DNA of 28,595 bases from Paraglomus occultum (taxonomy: Eukaryota; Glomeromycota; Glomeromycetes; Paraglomerales; Paraglomeraceae). This document shows, piece after piece, positions 11,296-22,988 of this stretch (positions within the stretch are counted from its first letter, which is position 1; the number at the start of each line of letters is the position of its first letter). A model generated the notes under the pieces. It ran no database searches. It saw nothing but the letters and a program-made list of their open reading frames with translations, and was not told the DNA's origin. Where the stretch lies: contig CAJVPJ010000323.1 of NCBI GenBank assembly GCA_910592205.1, positions 1 to 28,595 of the forward strand. The letters are read 5' to 3'. The translations under genes and the position numbers were made by a program.

Positions 11296-14200
11296 CTGTA
11301 TCGATAAACATTTCTTTGACTCATCTACTACAAATTCACGTTTATATCAACCATTGATTACCGGTTATTGTTACCGCCTAGAGTTTTATTACTGAGCCAC
11401 CTCCCGTCCCCACAACTACCAACTATATTACAATTTCTTTTGATATTCGCATTATACCAGTACCCGTCCATCTTTGCCAGCAATAAACAACAAAAGTTTT
11501 ATTGGGAACACCAACATCCAGCGCATCGTCCGAGAGTCAGTTACTACGGACAATGGGTGTAGCGACAATAGAAAAACAAAAATAAGACAAGCAACATTAG
11601 GTTATATAGGTAAATATTATCTGAATAAGTAGAATTGAATGTGGGGGCCATTTAGTGACAATATTTACTTGAACAATGAATGCTTTATTACGAGTGTTTA
11701 GGAAAACACGCGTGAGAGAAAGAAACAATGCCAAAAGCAAAGTGATCAGGCTGGTAACATCAAATTAGGGTGACAACAGAGAAGAAATAGTATTAATTAA
11801 AGGTTGGCGTATTCATGATAGACGACTAGTAATAATGTTAATATTGTTGTTGAGTTTTGTAGTAAAAATCAATAATTAGCTGCAGCCCAAACTTTAAAAA
11901 TGAAACCGTCTGCTTATTACTTGCACAATAATATTATATGATACCATCACGCACACATCCTACCCCACACTTTCTTTTAGTCTTGCGTGCTGTTGCAATC
12001 GACAATACAATCATTGTTGCTGAGTCTTACCAGGATGTACAGTTTTTAATCGAAAACGTTATTTGAACCAATCCAGCCCAATCATCAATCATTAAAAAAG
12101 AACGCAGTTGACAAATAGAGAATATTATAAATAACAACTGGCGATAAAAAGCACGATACTGATAAGAATAGGTGACAATAAAAGACATTGAGATCATGGA
12201 TAATAATAGATAACAAATGACAATGTTATCCTAGCAATTTACGTTTGATAAGTTTGATAATAATGGCAAGCATTGTACTAAGGATATTATTCAACATCCT
12301 GATCGAGATGACGCACCTCCATAGTTATGTTTCATATGTATATAATTAAATACATCGATTGTTCTCTTAATTACTTATTTTTTAGTCCGATATCCTGGTG
12401 GTTGGAGTCAAGAGTGTTTAATAATCGTTCGTCATACGCAAAACCACAATATATGTGTAATTTATATTGTATAAGCAAACGTTGTATGAGAGTGGCCCAA
12501 TAAACATTGGATAAGCGTTACGCAACCACTAACGACACTAGATTACGTCTCTATCTCTTTATTAGCCCATATTACTTTTGAAAATGGACGATTTGGCTAG
12601 TCAAGAATGCATATATGTCACAACAGACGGATAATGAGACATTCTCATTTCCCCACTTTTCAAAACGTGCATAATGACTACTGCAGAAAACCACAGACCA
12701 TCGTTGCAGTCTTTGAATGGGTTGGTATTTTAGTAGATATGGACTTCCATAAATATCAACATCATCACGTGGTACACTCATTTATCGCTCTATAATGATT
12801 TCCTACTTAAAGATCACAAGACACTATGTCCAAAGATAGATAAAGTTTGACCAAAAATTGATAATTGGGATGTATGTTCTTAATATAGGACAAATGTATT
12901 AATAGCTGATTATTAATGGTTGAGCGAAAGCTCACCTACAATTACAAATGTAGTCGGCGACTGTTCGCAACTGCCTAAGCATCTTGCATACGCATGTAAA
13001 CGTATGCATATTAATACGTACAATGCCTCTCTCATTACTGAGCCCATCCACTTCTCTCACCCCCCAGATTTTGATCGATCACACTGTGTTACTTGTACCC
13101 CCAAATGTCGCACTGTCCATATCGAAAAGAATGCCGGAATCACCAAATTAAATATTCCGTTCTTCCAACCCACCATCGCTTTTTTTTAAGTGCATACATG
13201 CATTGCTCTCATTTCCACATGTCATGCGAAAGGACGAATTAAAAATCTTTTCCAACGGTTTTTTTCCATTCAGTTTAACTTATGTAAGAAAGGTTATTTA
13301 AGTGGGAGATTGGTGTAGTCAATTAATATTGTTTTGATGAATGTGCATTGATATTGTTCCGAATTTGCTTTTTTACTTTACTGATAAGTAAAAGATGGGT
13401 GAATGGAATAAAGCAGTCCTCTTAACATTGTAAGAACCGGTTACTGATGTTGAATGTAAATAGATTATCTATAGATTTTTATGCTCATTAGAATAAAAGA
13501 ATTCAAGCTTGTCCTTGTAACCCAAATTAAATGTTCCCCCGACTGATTGACCTGGTCATAAGAGACGGAAGAGAGAATCTTATTTGAATGTAACACAATA
13601 AATGTTGCCGATTATTTACTCGTTCAAATAATTCTTGCATTTTATTCGCACATTTTCTGTTCATATTCCAAACATTTCTTTCTTTTCTCGAACAAGAAAA
13701 TACGTATGTTCATGCAAGTAAACAGTAAACTTGAACACAATGTTTTAGTGAAAAGAAAAAAGAATAAAGTTTCCAAGCTGGTGTAGAAAGAAATATGAGA
13801 GAAAGAACACAAACGAAATGAATAAACAAGCTGACGAAAACAAGTTAATAAACAGGTTATTCGACGAATAGCTTGATCAAATCAAATGCAATTAATAACA
13901 CTGCTAATTGTTACGATGATAAAGTATGAGTCAAGTATGTAAATTCGGTAACCACTCATTCTACCTTTAGAACATGTAGCGGGACAGTGAATGCATACCA
14001 CACACTATGAGATAAAGAAACCATCATTTTTGACATAACTGGGGTCCAGATGTTGCCAAGATTATTCACTGAAATTATGGTTACAGTAATTTATTGATAT
14101 TATAATCATGTTCGACATTCCCTGCAAAGTATCCCACAAGCCCTGTAAATATAAACATCGTTCGGTATTCCCGCATTTCCAACATATGAGCGTTTATCCG

Positions 14201-14969
14201 CATCTGTATGTATGATTACCAAATCTGCTTACAAACTGCATCCACCACTTGGCTCTACCTTTACGCATATATTTATTCCTTCGTTCCGAGGTTTTTTTGC
14301 CTTCAAACCAAGAATTTCCGTTCTCTTTCTACCCGCAAAATTTGTGCAACACTATCCCGTGATACGATGCAGACACAAAGTAAATGTGACATGAATTTTT
14401 AATAGATGTGAGTCATTTGAAACATTGGGTTTTGAGACAATTACATAAAGATGGTTTGAGGAGCGGGTGTCGGGGGATGATTGAGGGGGGCGGTTATGTG
14501 ATGATTGTTTAGGTGATATGTTACCTAACCGCCGCAATTATATTTACTAAACTAGTAATTTAGTGATAACAATAAAATGTAGATTTATTGGTTGCTCAAT
14601 AGTAAATGATTTAACTTCATTTATTCTAACTGCGTCATTGCCACTTAATCTTACTAAAAGGAAAAACCTGACCCCCCTGAATAAATGCATGTATTTATAC
14701 TATTTGTACAGTCACAAGCGTTAGCATTGTCTTCGATACTATTGTTCCTTTATTTGCGTTGCCTAAACATAATTGTTCCAGGTTTAGTTGAAAACATAAC
14801 AAAACGGAATATAAATTTGATATAAATATTAGTAATATACAAATTTATTGCTACCATCAGTCGACGTTCTGTTCTCTAATTCATGCGTTACCGCGTGGCT
14901 ATCTTTCTATTTTAACTTTGTGGCTACGAAGGGATAACACATTTGGCAATGATTCGCTTTCCCCGTTGA

Positions 14970-14998
14970 ACAATCATTGTCTGACGAACAATGATTGT
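14970..14998. repeat. Perfect 11-bp inverted repeat (hairpin), 7-nt loop
   Basis: ACAATCATTGT (14970-14980) and ACAATGATTGT (14988-14998) are exact reverse complements. There is no T-run or gene end nearby to suggest a terminator, and function is unknown. Confidence 0.7.
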
Positions 14999-15067
14999 GT
15001 GAAATTCATACCAATAATAATCAGCTGTTTATTGATCAAATATATATAAAAGTATTTTTTATGATGC

Positions 15068-15103
15068 AGGTGAATACAGGTAAATGCAAGTGAATACAGA
15101 CCA

Positions 15104-15134
<31 letters not shown>

Positions 15135-15142
15135 TACATACA
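15068..15142 (+). repeat. 10-bp minisatellite fused to a CATA/CA microsatellite
   Basis: Four degenerate 10-bp units (15068-15107, consensus about AGGTGAATAC) run straight into CATA units, about nine CA units, then CATA units again (to 15142). The junction between the last 10-mer and the CATA array is seamless, which suggests slippage growth from one seed. Confidence 0.8.
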
Positions 15143-17164
15143 GTGAATTGCAAATTATACAGTTATATATCTATATATCAACAAAACAATTAAGGAATTT
15201 TGTTCTTTAATTTGTATTTTAAAACCTTTCCCCCAAAGCCATTTCAGTTGTTCATTGAACCTATAGACATTATGGTTTCCCATTCCTCATACTTGCGTCT
15301 TTCCCCAAATTGTCAGTCTTTTCCCACCCCTACTCCTTGTTTATTAGTCTTATCTGTGTTGCAAAAATTTGCAAATTCAGCGATGGACACTCAATCCAAA
15401 TTAGTCATGTTCATTCACATTCTCGTTTTTTTTTTTTTCGCCACAGCCGCAAACGGTATTTATTTCAAGTCAACACCGACTAGTCTAATCCTATTCACCA
15501 CACGAGGTGATTTCTAGCGAAACAACGCGAATAAAATCTAACGATTCTCATCAACAATTAGCGCTGGATCACACCCACCAAACAGTGATTGGTTCTTAGT
15601 CAGGCTCACTTACATTCAAACTACCCTCAAAAGGAGGGTTAATGGATCTCACAATGTCTAAATTAGTTACGTAAAAATGAATACAAGGCTGCGTAGTCAA
15701 TTGACAAGTCGGTAGATGGACATTCAAATACGTTTTATTTGTGGTTAGATAAAGCAAGCACCCCATGATGGCGTTTAGATGTGTTCGTGTTGTGTAATCA
15801 ACTTAACAAAGAGCGTATGCTTAGAGGTTCGTATGATATTGAAGATAAATAGATACGTACATTGTTGAATTGTATATTACACTTGCATTCAGGAAACCCT
15901 TTTTTATTTTTAATAGTAATAAACTCTAACTAATAATTTACTTGATTTTACTCATGTCTGGCGTTTAGAAATTGCTTATCGATCTACTATCAACTACATC
16001 CTGGGCTGACGGTCATTATACATATTCGTGTTTCGGCTTGAACTATTTTTATTTCAACCTGCATATCTCAACAAGTTTGAAATCAGGCCTTGCGGAAATT
16101 GCTTCATATTGAACCATATAGACTGTTCTTTGTTAGATATGCCAATTAGGAAAGCGCAATGAGATGCCGAACTATGTTTAATTGTTAATTAATAAACGTT
16201 CTATTGAAACTTAATAAAGTTTTATCTGCGCCGAATACTGATAAACTCCTCTAATAGAGTTACGGTTTTATCCGAGAATTCTCGTCGTTCTATTTTGAGT
16301 TTAACCCGTCCAACCCATTCATTTGAGCGAGAGTAACTTGGCCAACCAGTTAGCGATCTATATATACTATTACAATAAGCATGTTTCTCTCCAGTCATCG
16401 TACAGTTATTCAAATATAGACTTTCTGAGGCACAATGACTTTTATGTCGAAAAAGTCTTCTTGTGTTCTGGTAAAGGAAACACGTGCCAGTACTGATTAT
16501 GTAATGAAAAGATCACCCCTCATAGATTGAATGAATAATTGAAGAAATTATGTCACACTTGTACATTATTAAGTTGAGACGACGAACCATCACGTGTGTA
16601 TAAGAGTTCCTTTTACTTGATATTCGATTAAAGAGTAAATACAGGCAATATATATAGATATATAGAAAGATTATAAGCAAACAACAAAAGTACGGAAAAT
16701 TGTTCGTTTTATCCCACCAAAAGGATAATATATGATTTCATCGTCTTTTTTTTTTCATTTTACTTTTTTTACTTTTTTTTTACCTTTCTGTTGGCTTTTC
16801 TCCCTCCAACCACGTAACAAAATTAAAATCAAAAGTCCAAGAATAACCAACGGAATCAAGTAGAAAGTAAGAAAAATCTATACAATCAACCAGCAATCAA
16901 CGACCAGCAATTAAAACCCAGTAATTAATCACTAGTAATAGCCGAACTTTCTATGTATACGTCTAGCATCCAAAAGAAATAGAGTCCAATCCTGAGCTTA
17001 AAAACTACAGAGTTCTTGTGAGAAAGTGGAAGAATAACTCAATAAATCCCAAATAAGAATATAAGTCTCAGCCAGGTAATTCTACATCTCCAAAACTACT
17101 CAGCAAAATCAACTCGCAAAGTTACGCTCGTAAAAATTAAACCAACATTAAACAACTCCCCTTA

Positions 17165-20100
17165 TTACACTCTACCCACTCGCTCAATCCTCCTATATTT
17201 ACTCCTTCTACTGTTGTCTTCTTCTTCCGATTCGCTCTCACTACTCGAACCTCTCTCATCATTTCCCTCATATTCCATCTGCTGTGGTAACGCATCTATT
17301 CGTATGGTCTTTCTACCAAATCTACCTCTCTTTGATGAAGATGTTATCCGGGTGGAGACCACAGGCGGTGAGTAGGTTGTCGATTCAGGCGACGGAGAAG
17401 ATGACGCTGGGTCAGAGTAAGGTGTATTAGGACGTTCTGTGCGAGATCTTCCGCTATATTTGACGTTTTGTGAAGAAGAGGAAGATGATGAGGTGGTTCG
17501 ACGCATTGATTTTTTGGGCCTTATTTGCTTTCCCTCTCTGCCGTCACCCTGCAATTTTCGCCTCGTATGGGATTGTGCCCGACCCTCATCACCATCAGTC
17601 TCATTCTCGATCTCACTTTCTTCTTTTTCACTTTCCTCTTTCTCACTTCCTGATGCGTCCATATCTTGAACTACACTAGGTAATCTCTTTCCGGCTACAT
17701 ATGACATTCTATTTCCTGATAGCCTTCCGTTATCCTCCCTAGTTTGAGGCGACGGCGGAGTAGGTTGCTGCAACGGACGCATACGATAATCGTGTGCATT
17801 TTGTTCCGAATGTCCGTCTTCTTTGCCTTTAGGCGTTGGGGGAGTCGGCTGTTGTGGACGAGAGAAGGAAGATTTTTCTGTGTGTTCCACCCTGTTTTTG
17901 TAAAAATGAGAATGCAAATCAAAATCAGAATAGGGAAATTGCAACTCGAAATAAAATTTTCCTGCATACTAAACTGCAGCTTATATGCATTATCAGCGTC
18001 AACTTTATTACTGTCATTGTTACATTGTGAACAATTCCTGTGTGTAATTATATCAGAGATAAACAGCGCTTACCGTCTACCACTACTGGAAGAATTCACA
18101 TGCCGTGAGTGTGAATGGGACTGTTCTGGTTGTGAATCGGAGTATTTTGTAGAGTGTGAGAAAGTATTTGAGTGAAGTTGGGTGACTGATGACGATGGTT
18201 GCGCATGGCCTATTTGTGATTTTTGTGTCTCTCGTCGTTTCCATGCGTCTCTTATCTTGGGGGCGTGTGCAATCAATTGCTCTTTTGTTACAGCATCCCT
18301 TATAGATTCTTGTATTTTCGTCACGACAGAACTGTGGTTCGCATGTTGCTTATCGTCACGGAATCGCAAGAATTTCCATGGTGCTTTCGAATCTGCCGTT
18401 GGGTCATAGACTGTCTCTACAATTCGACCGTTAAGATCCGAAATTTTGCGAAAAGTGTTCTCCCATTCTTCGTCAGTTACGGTCATTTCACTGAAAAATG
18501 TGTGTTCATTCCTTCGCACCCATTTTTTCAGGATAAACCGTGGTTTCACTGTATAATCTGGTCGACCCTTGGTTTTTGGGTATTGAACTTCTAATAATAA
18601 GTCTATGGAATTTTCATGAGCTGGCTTCCATTTTAATCTATATTAACAACAGAAGATATCAATGTTAGTACGATATAGAAAGCATGGGTATCAGCAGAAA
18701 TCATTTGCAAAACCTTACATTTTCTCACAAGTACCCGGAATATACTCTGCTACTGATGATGTGAATATTAACCCATCATTTTTGTGCTTGAGTTTGGGGA
18801 TTACCTCATCAAAGACCTTGAGAACGCCATACGAAAGCTCCATTTGTTTTACTTCCACGCTACGTATAACGAACAAGGGCGTTTATTTAGAGCGACCCAT
18901 CTTGTCTTTGTAACATCGCGAAGACATTCCAATGACTTACACAAATGGTTGGCCAGCAGCTATATCAGGATTGGTCTTTCGATATGCGGAGTAAGGTTTG
19001 ATTAGGGATTCGCAAAGATACTTTAAAACGCAAATAAACGTACAGTTAGTTAAGCAGCTAATTAAGTGGACAAGATCTTTTATCGGTTAGCTCTGACTGT
19101 GATAAATGAAGCGTTACATACCCCAAGTCTTTTAGTTAATGGACGTTCGAGCAAACTTTTGCCCATAAAGGCTAGACAATCGAAAGCCAACAGTCTAAGA
19201 GTAGTCTATTACGCAGAATAGCAAAATGCTTCGTTAACACTTTTAATATATCTATGAGGTTACTAAGTTTGTCTCATCAGTTCCGGCCAAATATTCTTAT
19301 GAGAATCCACACTTAATCAAATTGTGACGGAGAAAATGTTCTCCTTTGCGTTTTTTGTTTGTTTTTTTTTTTTCATATTACCCACGTTCTCATTAACTCA
19401 ATAATGTTCACTTACCGAACCATCGGCTTCTCTATCTAACACCAATTCGCCATCAAAAATCGTACCATCTTGGAACGCTGTAAAGGTATTATCCCCGGGC
19501 ACAGGGAATTCGATGTGAGGCACGAAACGATACGTATTTTTACGATCAATCTGTTGTTGTTACTGTTAGTCGTGCTCAATCAATGCCAATAGGTCATGAT
19601 GAGGGTGTTTGCGTGGATAAATACAGACCAGATAAACCTCTTGTTGACTGTTAGCATTGAGCACGATCAGCACCAGTACTCGCAGGCCATCTGTCTTCTC
19701 GCAGACAAAGTAGCTAGATAAGGTATAGAAAATATTGGGACCATCATTCAGTACAAGCGTAAAGACATAAATGAATGAAAGATAAGCAAGTTATTGAATA
19801 ATCGTCAATAAGATTACGACTACTGTTTCTAGCACTGTATTACATTCTTATACACTATTTATTTTTTAATGCGCTCCTAAAATAAGGAAGTCAGCATACT
19901 TCTCGCTCTCCAGCTCCTGCAGATGTTTCAAAGAGAAACTTATAGGCTGTGCCCCTACAGTATGCGTGGCATAATATTCGTTTATTTAAGTATATTGCAG
20001 TTAGATGAAATATTTGTATAACTTGTACCGAATACTTACCAGGAAAACTGTGGTGTATATGTTATTGATGTGATATTGAGTTAATTGATGAAAGAAGAAC

Positions 20101-20409
20101 AGTAAGCAAGAATGTAATAAATCAACATATGCTACACTAGGTGTTCGTTGATAAGGTGATCGTTCGATACGCTTGTCCACTATTCGTCTACTACTTCAGT
20201 TCAACAATCTTGTCTAGCTAACGTGTCTTGTACTAATTATACCTCTATCTCGTTATGTCGCTAGACACTCTCACGACATTTTTATCCTCCTTATTCATTA
20301 TTTACCCTGCTTGTCCAGTCCTTAGTAAATCTTTAACCCGTGTCTTTAACTCTGCGACTCGATCAGCGTCGACGGGGAGTCCAGGCAAATTAGGTATGGA
20401 AGAGTTCAT
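17165..20409 (-). CDS. CEG1: mRNA-capping enzyme guanylyltransferase (Ceg1/Pce1-type), ten exons
   Basis: Transfers GMP from GTP through a covalent lysyl-GMP intermediate to the 5' diphosphate end of nascent RNA polymerase II transcripts in the nucleus. Exons on the minus strand: 20409-20306, 20047-20040, 19954-19900, 19713-19629, 19550-19416, 19205-19122, 19020-18941, 18859-18719, 18637-18074, 17891-17165. All nine GT-AG junctions keep frame, giving 660 aa. The nucleotidyltransferase motifs appear in order: the FPGAQP lead-in; catalytic KTDG (K62); LIDRKN (84-89); FDGELV (116-121); KHKNDGLIF (208-216); LKWKP (232-236); and the OB-fold motif RFRDDK (322-327). There is no RNA triphosphatase domain, as in fungi. 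After about residue 365 the chain turns low-complexity. The last exon adds 242 residues of Pro-Thr, acidic and Ser/Arg-rich tail, making it longer than typical fungal enzymes (about 400-460 aa). The start ATG at 20409 is chosen because family similarity begins there; an in-frame ATG at 20550 also exists. Exon 2 is only 8 nt. The gene symbol is by homology. Confidence 0.95.
20040..20047 (-). other. CEG1: 8-nt microexon (exon 2) of the capping enzyme gene
   Basis: On the minus strand, TTTTCCTG lies between a good acceptor (CACCACAG) and a consensus donor (GTAAGT). It enters in phase 2 and leaves in phase 1. It supplies Phe-Pro and parts of the two flanking Gly codons of the conserved GFPGAQP segment. 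Without it, exons 1 and 3 cannot be joined in a frame that keeps both the N-terminal helix and the QPISF segment. Flanking introns are 258 bp (20048-20305) and 85 bp (19955-20039). Confidence 0.85.
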
Positions 20410-22146
20410 TGTGTCAAGTCCTCCAAAAACACTCTCAAACAGTTTGTTATACGTGATCGAGAGAGAAACAAGAAAATAAGTCCACTCGGCTGTAAGGTGT
20501 GTGAGAGTTATTAGTTTTAGGGCAGCATGCTTGGGAGTGGTTGAAATCATTCCATTATGTCGGATTATACATTACATTTCTGTATACAATTTGTAATACT
20601 AATCTTAGTTCTATTATTTATATTAAATATGTACATCAGTATTATACGGGATACTCCATTGCGCATACAACCAAAAATTGACAATCAAACGTAATAGGAG
20701 CGCCACATCAAGATTTCAGGGGATTTGTTAAAAAAAAAGTAATGCGTTCGCTTTTTTGTAGGATCGACTATTTGAGAGAATACTTTTGCATTTGCCCACC
20801 TGAAATTAAGCAGGCTAGGCCTCCCCCAGCCTATAAGGGGCATTCTTATTGGTGCGTATGAGTAAGTAGAAAGCATAAATTTGAGTTAAATGTTTCTCCG
20901 TAATATAATCGATAATTTTCTAGTCAATTTATCTCTTACATTCCTTAAACATTCGACCTTCCAAAGTTCTATCTATTATTGCAGTTTGGATATCATTACC
21001 GGATAAATTACACATGTTGCCAACCATTCGCTTTCAGCTGTTGTAGCGGTCAAAGTAAATAAAGATGGACTAACAAAACCTCCCTTTTTTTTGTTCATTA
21101 CTCAGTAATTCACAGAACGTTCGTTGTCTAGCTATTCCATAAAGCAAAAGTCATTTGCCAACGTAATAGAATGACTAGTAACTCTTCATCATTAACTCGG
21201 CTATAAAGTTTGCGGTTGGTCCTTTTTTAGATGTCATCCGGTCTTTAATTGATTATCACACATTTCCTTGTTCGATTGATTCCTTCGACCGCGTCTCGCT
21301 TACTGGCCCCCCGTTCATTGCGGCACAAACATCTATGTAATCCCCTGCAATTCTTTGTGGCATATGTTTATATCCTTTTATGTCCTACATGTATACATGT
21401 GCAAGTCAATAGTTCCATATTTATGAATAACGGATGTCATTGTCCAAAAAGCCGTACGGATATGGCTTAATAGACTGTGGAAAACATTGTCATAAGATCT
21501 TCTCATAATAACCTTCCAATCACATCGACTGTTTGTGGCTCGTGACTTTATAAACATTGCGGCTCAAGGATTTATCCCAAAGTGGCTTGGCTTGGTATAG
21601 TCAATAGTAAGGAACAATTTGTGCCGCAATGTACCGCATTGTCATCTTTAGAATAAAATGTTCAAATATATCTCGATTGATGACGAAAAAATGCGATATC
21701 ATCTGAATATAGGACAATTCAATTGATGTATAGATTGTGCGAGAATGGATTCTACCAAAAGCGAAAATTGCTAAACATTGTTAATACGTCAGCTGATTGT
21801 TCCGCTCTCCCTTTTTTTAATGTTATGAATCATGTGGGAGTTGTATGAGTAAGTATGATGCAATTCGTATCGATAACATTTGCACCGTCTCTAGGTCATA
21901 CGATGATGGACTTTCAGCTAGCGGTGAAGAAATACCAAAAAAGCATTCATAGATACTTATTTAAGGAAAAAGGTTTCTCGACACTGGGTGTTAAGTTGGC
22001 TAAACACTAATTGACATGATACGTCCAAGAATAGGGATTTTATTTTATAAAGTCCGGAATAAATACGTGTTTATATTCATCTCCATTAGCAGTTATCGTC
22101 TTGTATTGGCATTACAGCATTATGCGGAATTAAGTAGAATATAATA
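20410..22146. other. Intergenic region between two minus-strand genes
   Basis: It lies upstream of the capping-enzyme start and downstream of the acetyltransferase stop, so it should hold the capping-gene promoter and the acetyltransferase 3' end. I see no coding segment with family resemblance, no RNA gene and no distinct repeat. Confidence 0.5.
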
Positions 22147-22988
22147 TTACAACCCCATTACTAAGTCGAACCACTTCTCTTTACCTACAGGAACATTACG
22201 TCAGGCATATTTGAATGTTATAACGGTGACATCAACAGTTCTTTCCCTTCCTAAACTACACCGATATTTAGCAAATTCTCGCTACTCATTATCTATCGCA
22301 CCCTCTTCCTCAACAAAGGTTTTTTTGACAGTCACGTTTAAAAAACTCACTCACCGTGCTGAATTTTGCTTTCTCCAATTAACTTAAACCCAAGATTCTC
22401 GTAGAACGGGATCAAATAATCATGACTAATTAACGCAATCCGTTCATACCTTCCCTCCTTCATTCGTCTCACATATTCTGTCACCAAGCGTGTAGCAACT
22501 CCTCGTCGTCTAAACAACTTGTCGACGCAAACAGAATGCACACATACAGTTTTACCATTTGCTTCATGTTGGGACATGGATTCGTGAGTAAGACTTGGAG
22601 AGCTTGTGAGTGTGCCAACAACAAAACCAATTAGGTAGTCAGAAGCGGAGAGGTAAGCTCCAAGGAAAAGGGAAGGAGCATGATTATAGCGGTATTTTAA
22701 TATGTCTAGGGTTGCTGCTTCATCCGGTGGGTAGCCTGGTGAAGAGAGAAAAGAGGTCGAAGAACGAATGTGTTGGGATGAGAATAAGATGAGTGAGGGA
22801 AAGAAGTTGTTGGCGAATATTAGGAATAATATAGGTGGAAAATAGTAAACAATAAACGTATTAATAGGACAACTTTACTAATTTGTTGTGCACTATATAA
22901 TGCTCTTACCATGAGATTCTATTTGAAATGCTCGATCAATTTCCGACGCGTTGATTGTTCTGAAGATCACATCATTTGATATCGCCAT
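22147..22988 (-). CDS. GNAT-family N-acetyltransferase, AANAT-like, three exons
   Basis: Predicted cytosolic acetyl-CoA-dependent N-acetyltransferase resembling fungal homologues of serotonin/arylalkylamine N-acetyltransferase; the real acceptor amine is unknown. Exons on the minus strand: 22988-22910, 22735-22355, 22184-22147, giving 165 aa. The introns (174 and 170 bp) have donors GTAAGA and GTGAGT and acceptors CACCAG and TGTAG, and both junctions keep frame. Visible signatures are GYPPDEAA (27-34) near the N-terminus, the FLGAY strand (50-54), VHSVCVD (92-98) leading to the acetyl-CoA pyrophosphate loop RRRGVATRL (102-110), and YENLGF (138-143) near the C-terminus. The 38-nt last exon adds a short tail containing KWFDL (157-161), as in the family, whereas reading through its intron would stop almost at once. 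The length is near the usual 160-200 aa. The flanking genes do not suggest a pathway. Confidence 0.88.

Larger units (their letters stand above)
8341..17164. other. Long gene-poor intergenic region (about 8.8 kb)
   Basis: I find no gene I can support. Open frames are short, composition is AT-rich, and the few protein-like patches (for example minus 11161-11295 and plus 12920-13189) cannot be extended by compatible splice sites. The region holds a minisatellite plus CA/CATA repeat near 15068-15142, an 11-bp hairpin at 14970-14998, and T-rich tracts at 16745-16795. Those tracts lie just downstream of the capping-enzyme gene on its strand. Confidence 0.5.

Noticed and set aside
11300-11560. Protein-like patches on the minus strand that might be an upstream exon for the weak terminal exon at 11161-11295.
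   Set aside because: The only phase-compatible join uses a frame with a stop and no acceptor before it, and the open frame has the wrong phase.
17439-18594. Plus-strand open frames opposite the capping-enzyme exons, up to 143 codons.
   Set aside because: They are antisense reflections of the Ser/Glu-rich tail and OB-fold exons; the minus-strand reading carries the conserved motifs.
19551-19628. Two in-frame TAA codons in a CAG/CAA-rich stretch of the capping enzyme, suggesting TAA read as glutamine.
   Set aside because: A 78-bp GT-AG intron with a CTAAC branch-like string ends exactly there. Removing it joins QQEVYL to IDRKN, the conserved motif, in frame, so the standard code suffices.
9631-21600. 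Short CCAAGCCAAGCC string near 9635 and its inverse near 21590, considered as ends of one large element.
   Set aside because: The match is only about 12 bp, the flanks do not extend it, and two unrelated host genes lie between.
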